From: DASUZB01 sp036377075
GTDB taxonomy: Bacteria; Actinomycetota; CALGFH01
NCBI GenBank assembly: GCA_036377075.1
Contig: DASUZB010000095.1
Coordinates: 1-6,925 of the forward strand
Length of the DNA: 6,925 nucleotides
Reading direction: 5' to 3'
The position numbers and the translations under genes are program-made. Under the pieces are notes generated by a model that did not search any database, had not been told where the DNA came from, and saw only the letters and a program-made list of their open reading frames with translations. Every line of letters begins with the position of its first letter. Position 1 is the first letter of the stretch. Below are positions 4,945 through 6,925 of the stretch, piece after piece.

Positions 4945-6348
4945 ATGGCAAACCGGTCGGTCGCCCCCGGCGGCCAGGACCTGGCGCGGCTGCGCCAGCG
5001 GCTCGACGGGCAGGTGCTGCTGCCCGACGAGCCTGACTACCACCAGGCACGGCAGGTCTGGAACGCGATGGTCGACCGACGGCCGGCGGTCGTCGTCCGC
5101 TGCGCCAGCCCCGCCGACGTCGCGGCCGCGGTCGGCTTCGCCCGCGCGCACGACCTGGAGGTCGGGGTGCGCTGTGGCGGCCACAGCGTCCTGGGGATCT
5201 CGGTGCCGGAGGGCGGCCTGATGGTCGACCTGACGCTGCTGCGCACGGTCCGCGTCGACCCCGACCGGCGCCGCGCCTGGGTGGCCGGCGGCGCGCTGCT
5301 GGGCGACCTGGATCGGGCCGCGCAGGCGTACGGGCTGGCCACCACCGCCGGCAACGTCTCCCACACCGGCGTCGGCGGCCTCACCCTCGGCGGCGGGATG
5401 GGCTGGCTGGCACGCCGGTACGGGCTGGCCTGCGACAACGTTGCCGGCTTCCAGGTCGTCACCGCCGACGGCGGGATCCTGCACGCCAGCCGGTCGGAGC
5501 ACCCCGACCTGGACTGGGGCCTACGCGGCGGCGGCGGGAACTTCGGCGTGGTGACCGAGTTCGAGTTCGACCTGCACCAGGTAGGGACCGCGGCGCTGAT
5601 CGCCGACCTGTGGCACCCGCCGCAGGACGCTATGGCCGCGATGCGGAACTGGCACGGGCTGATCCCTGAGGCGCCAGGGCAGGCGACCTTCACCGCCTGG
5701 GTCGGCACCACCGGCCAGACGCCGTCGCTGCCGCCGGAGCTCTGGCACCGGCCGATGGCCGCGGTCGGGTACGTCTGGGTGGGCGACCCCGACGAGGGAC
5801 GCCGGCTGCTGCCGGCCCTCCGCGCGGGCGCGCCGCCGCTGGCGGAACGGGTCCAGGAGCTGACCTACCTCGAGCTGCAGCGCTTCGAGGACGAGCAGCA
5901 GCGCCACCGGCTGCGCCGCTACTGGAAGGGGCATTACCTGCGGGAGCTCGGCGACGGCGCGGTCGAGGCCTTCCTGTCCCGCGGCGGCGGCGACCCTGCG
6001 CTGCTACCCGCTGGCAGCCTGCAGAGCTACGGCGGCGCGATCGCCAAGGTGGGCGACGCCGAGACCGCCTTCAGCCACCGCGACGCACTGGTCGAGTTCG
6101 TGGCCATCGCCAACTGGACCGACCCGGCCGAGGACCAGGCGCGGATGTCGGCCGCGCGCCGCTACGCCGGCGCCGTCGAGCCGTTCGCCAGCGGCGTCTA
6201 CGTCAACGCCCTCGGCGACGAGGGGCAGGCGGGCGTCCGGCGCGCCTACGGGGCAGGCAAGCTGGCGAAGCTGGCCGCGCTGAAGGACCGCTACGACCCC
6301 GGCAACGTCTTCCACCTCAACCACAACGTCCGCCCCTCGAACGGATGA
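4945..6348 (+). CDS. FAD-linked oxidase, BBE-like (PCMH-type FAD domain)
   Basis: A complete 467-residue flavoprotein. Residues 47-225 form the PCMH-type FAD-binding domain: 'RPAVVVRCASPADVAAAVGF' (46-65), then 'GVRCGGHSVLGIS' (74-86), where H80 is the expected site of 8-alpha-histidyl FAD attachment, and the glycine-rich 'GVGGLTLGGGMGW' (142-154) that wraps the cofactor. The C-terminal BBE domain shows 'YVNALGDEG' and 'LAALKDRYDPGNVFHLNHNV'. Relatives such as berberine bridge enzyme and gluco-oligosaccharide oxidase also bind FAD through a cysteine about two residues after the 'AG' motif; here that place is V138 ('AGNVSHTG'), so single covalent attachment is likely. They oxidise sugars, alcohols or secondary metabolites with oxygen; the substrate cannot be told. 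ATG 4945 is chosen because GGAGGAGG (4932-4939) lies five bases upstream and homologous sequence begins just after; the frame open from 4795 includes non-conserved sequence and the hydrolase remnant. No signal peptide, so cytoplasmic. Confidence 0.93.
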   Translation: MANRSVAPGGQDLARLRQRLDGQVLLPDEPDYHQARQVWNAMVDRRPAVVVRCASPADVAAAVGFARAHDLEVGVRCGGHSVLGISVPEGGLMVDLTLLRTVRVDPDRRRAWVAGGALLGDLDRAAQAYGLATTAGNVSHTGVGGLTLGGGMGWLARRYGLACDNVAGFQVVTADGGILHASRSEHPDLDWGLRGGGGNFGVVTEFEFDLHQVGTAALIADLWHPPQDAMAAMRNWHGLIPEAPGQATFTAWVGTTGQTPSLPPELWHRPMAAVGYVWVGDPDEGRRLLPALRAGAPPLAERVQELTYLELQRFEDEQQRHRLRRYWKGHYLRELGDGAVEAFLSRGGGDPALLPAGSLQSYGGAIAKVGDAETAFSHRDALVEFVAIANWTDPAEDQARMSAARRYAGAVEPFASGVYVNALGDEGQAGVRRAYGAGKLAKLAALKDRYDPGNVFHLNHNVRPSNG

Positions 6349-6433
6349 GGGCAGCATCAGGGTGAGGGAAGGCGCGGGTACGCGTCGGTGTCCGGCGCGA
6401 TGTTGGGACCGGCTCCCCTCCGGGGTAGGAAGG

Positions 6434-6464
6434 CTCCACCGTGGGCCCTGCACGTCCAGTGGAG
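6434..6464 (+). promoter_or_regulatory. Hairpin covering the ribosome binding site of the M1 peptidase gene
   Basis: CTCCAC (6434-6439) can pair with GTGGAG (6459-6464), and inside it CGTG (6440-6443) with CACG (6451-6454), leaving a seven-base loop and a four-base bulge (6455-6458). The right arm includes the first GGAG of the GGAGGAGGGG ribosome binding site at 6461-6470. In mRNA this could limit translation or act as the end of the upstream transcript; no T run follows. Confidence 0.4.
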
Positions 6465-6475
6465 GAGGGGCCTTG

Positions 6476-6925
6476 ATGGCGCACAGACGATAGCCCTGCT
6501 ACTGGTCCTTGCTTTCGTCTGCCTGGCGGTCGGCACCCCGGCGGCCACAGCCCAGCAGGGCGGCTACTCGCCCGGCGCGCCCGGGATCGGCGATCCCTAC
6601 TTCCCGCTGGAGGGCAACGGGGGCTACGACGTCCAGCACCACGACCTGCGCTTCTCGTACGGCCCGGCCACCGACCGGCTGGACGCGCTGAACAAGATCA
6701 CGGCGAGGGCGACGCAGAATCTGTCGCGCTTCGATCTCGACCTCCAGCAGCTCACGGTCATGGGGGTCGAGGTGAACGACCAGCAGGCCACCTTCACCCG
6801 CGACGGCCAGGAGCTCGTGATCACGCCCTCACAAGGGATCGCGGACGGCTCCAAGTTCACCGTGAACGTCCGCTACGGCGGAGTGCCCGAGACGATCGTG
6901 GGATCGCCGGTCGTGTTCGGCTCTC
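6476..6925 (+). CDS. Secreted M1-family metallopeptidase N-terminus, 3' truncated; start out of frame
   Basis: From about 6487 the sequence encodes a secretion signal ('TIALLLVLAFVCLAVG', then 'TPAATAQQ' as a likely signal peptidase site), followed by 'GIGDPYFPLEGNGGYDVQHH' and beta-rich sequence including 'ITARATQNLSRFDLDL' and 'FTRDGQELVITPSQGI'. This is the N-terminal saddle domain of M1-family (aminopeptidase N/gluzincin) enzymes of the exported actinobacterial type; the zinc-binding HEXXH domain would lie beyond the window. The only good start, ATG 6476 after GGAGGAGGGG (6461-6470), reads MAHRR and then TAG at 6491-6493, one frame away from the signal peptide. No ATG, GTG or TTG precedes the signal core in its own frame. 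Adding one base around 6484-6487 (for example AGGACG for AGACG) would give 'MAHRTIALLLVL', a normal signal peptide. So either one base is lost here or a non-standard start such as CTG 6448 is used. The start given is that ATG. Confidence 0.75.

Noticed and set aside
4765..5502. Minus-strand open frame of 245 residues opposite the FAD oxidase
   Set aside because: Shadow of a clear flavoprotein gene, with no recognisable motif.

Overview
The window is very GC-rich, uses GTG as well as ATG starts with GGAGG-type ribosome binding sites, and carries gene families common in high-GC Gram-positive bacteria. It most likely comes from an actinomycete (Actinomycetota), but no RNA gene or other marker is present to narrow this further.

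Layout. Positions 1-447 hold the 3' part of a PAP2 phosphatase gene (+). Facing it, on the minus strand, is a two-gene operon of an ArsR-type winged-helix regulator (1252-1845) and an AHSA1/SRPBCC-domain protein (503-1249). From about 1943 to 4838 the region is partly decayed. A minus-strand pair follows: an NTF2-like gene now broken (2534-2991) and an intact DHFR/RibD-fold reductase (1992-2537), whose ATG still overlaps the ancestral stop of the NTF2-like gene (ATGA). Divergent from them is a MarR-type regulator gene (3056-3497) with two single-base frameshifts. Downstream lie a second, diverged copy of the MarR control region (3654-3721) fused to the C-terminal end of an MFS drug transporter (3722 to about 3900), an intact small two-helix membrane protein (4098-4538), and the tail of an alpha/beta hydrolase (about 4667-4838). 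An intact FAD-linked BBE-type oxidase (4945-6348) follows, then the start of a secreted M1-family metallopeptidase whose apparent start codon is out of frame with its signal peptide.

How the parts relate. The ArsR/SRPBCC pair looks like a self-contained regulated operon. The MarR gene sits head to head with the NTF2-like/DHFR operon over a 64-base gap full of short inverted repeats, so it probably controlled both directions, and probably also an efflux pump of which only a fragment survives. A 27-base near-identical direct repeat (1943-1969 and 3555-3581) encloses exactly this DHFR, NTF2-like and MarR block, which suggests it moved or recombined as a unit.

I see no clearly new system, no CRISPR array, no tRNA or rRNA and no intact transposase. 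The most interesting material is the repeat-bounded block, the duplicated control region with its deletion junction, and a recurring pattern of single-base losses, mostly in short G runs, that breaks up to three genes. That pattern could be true decay or sequencing error.
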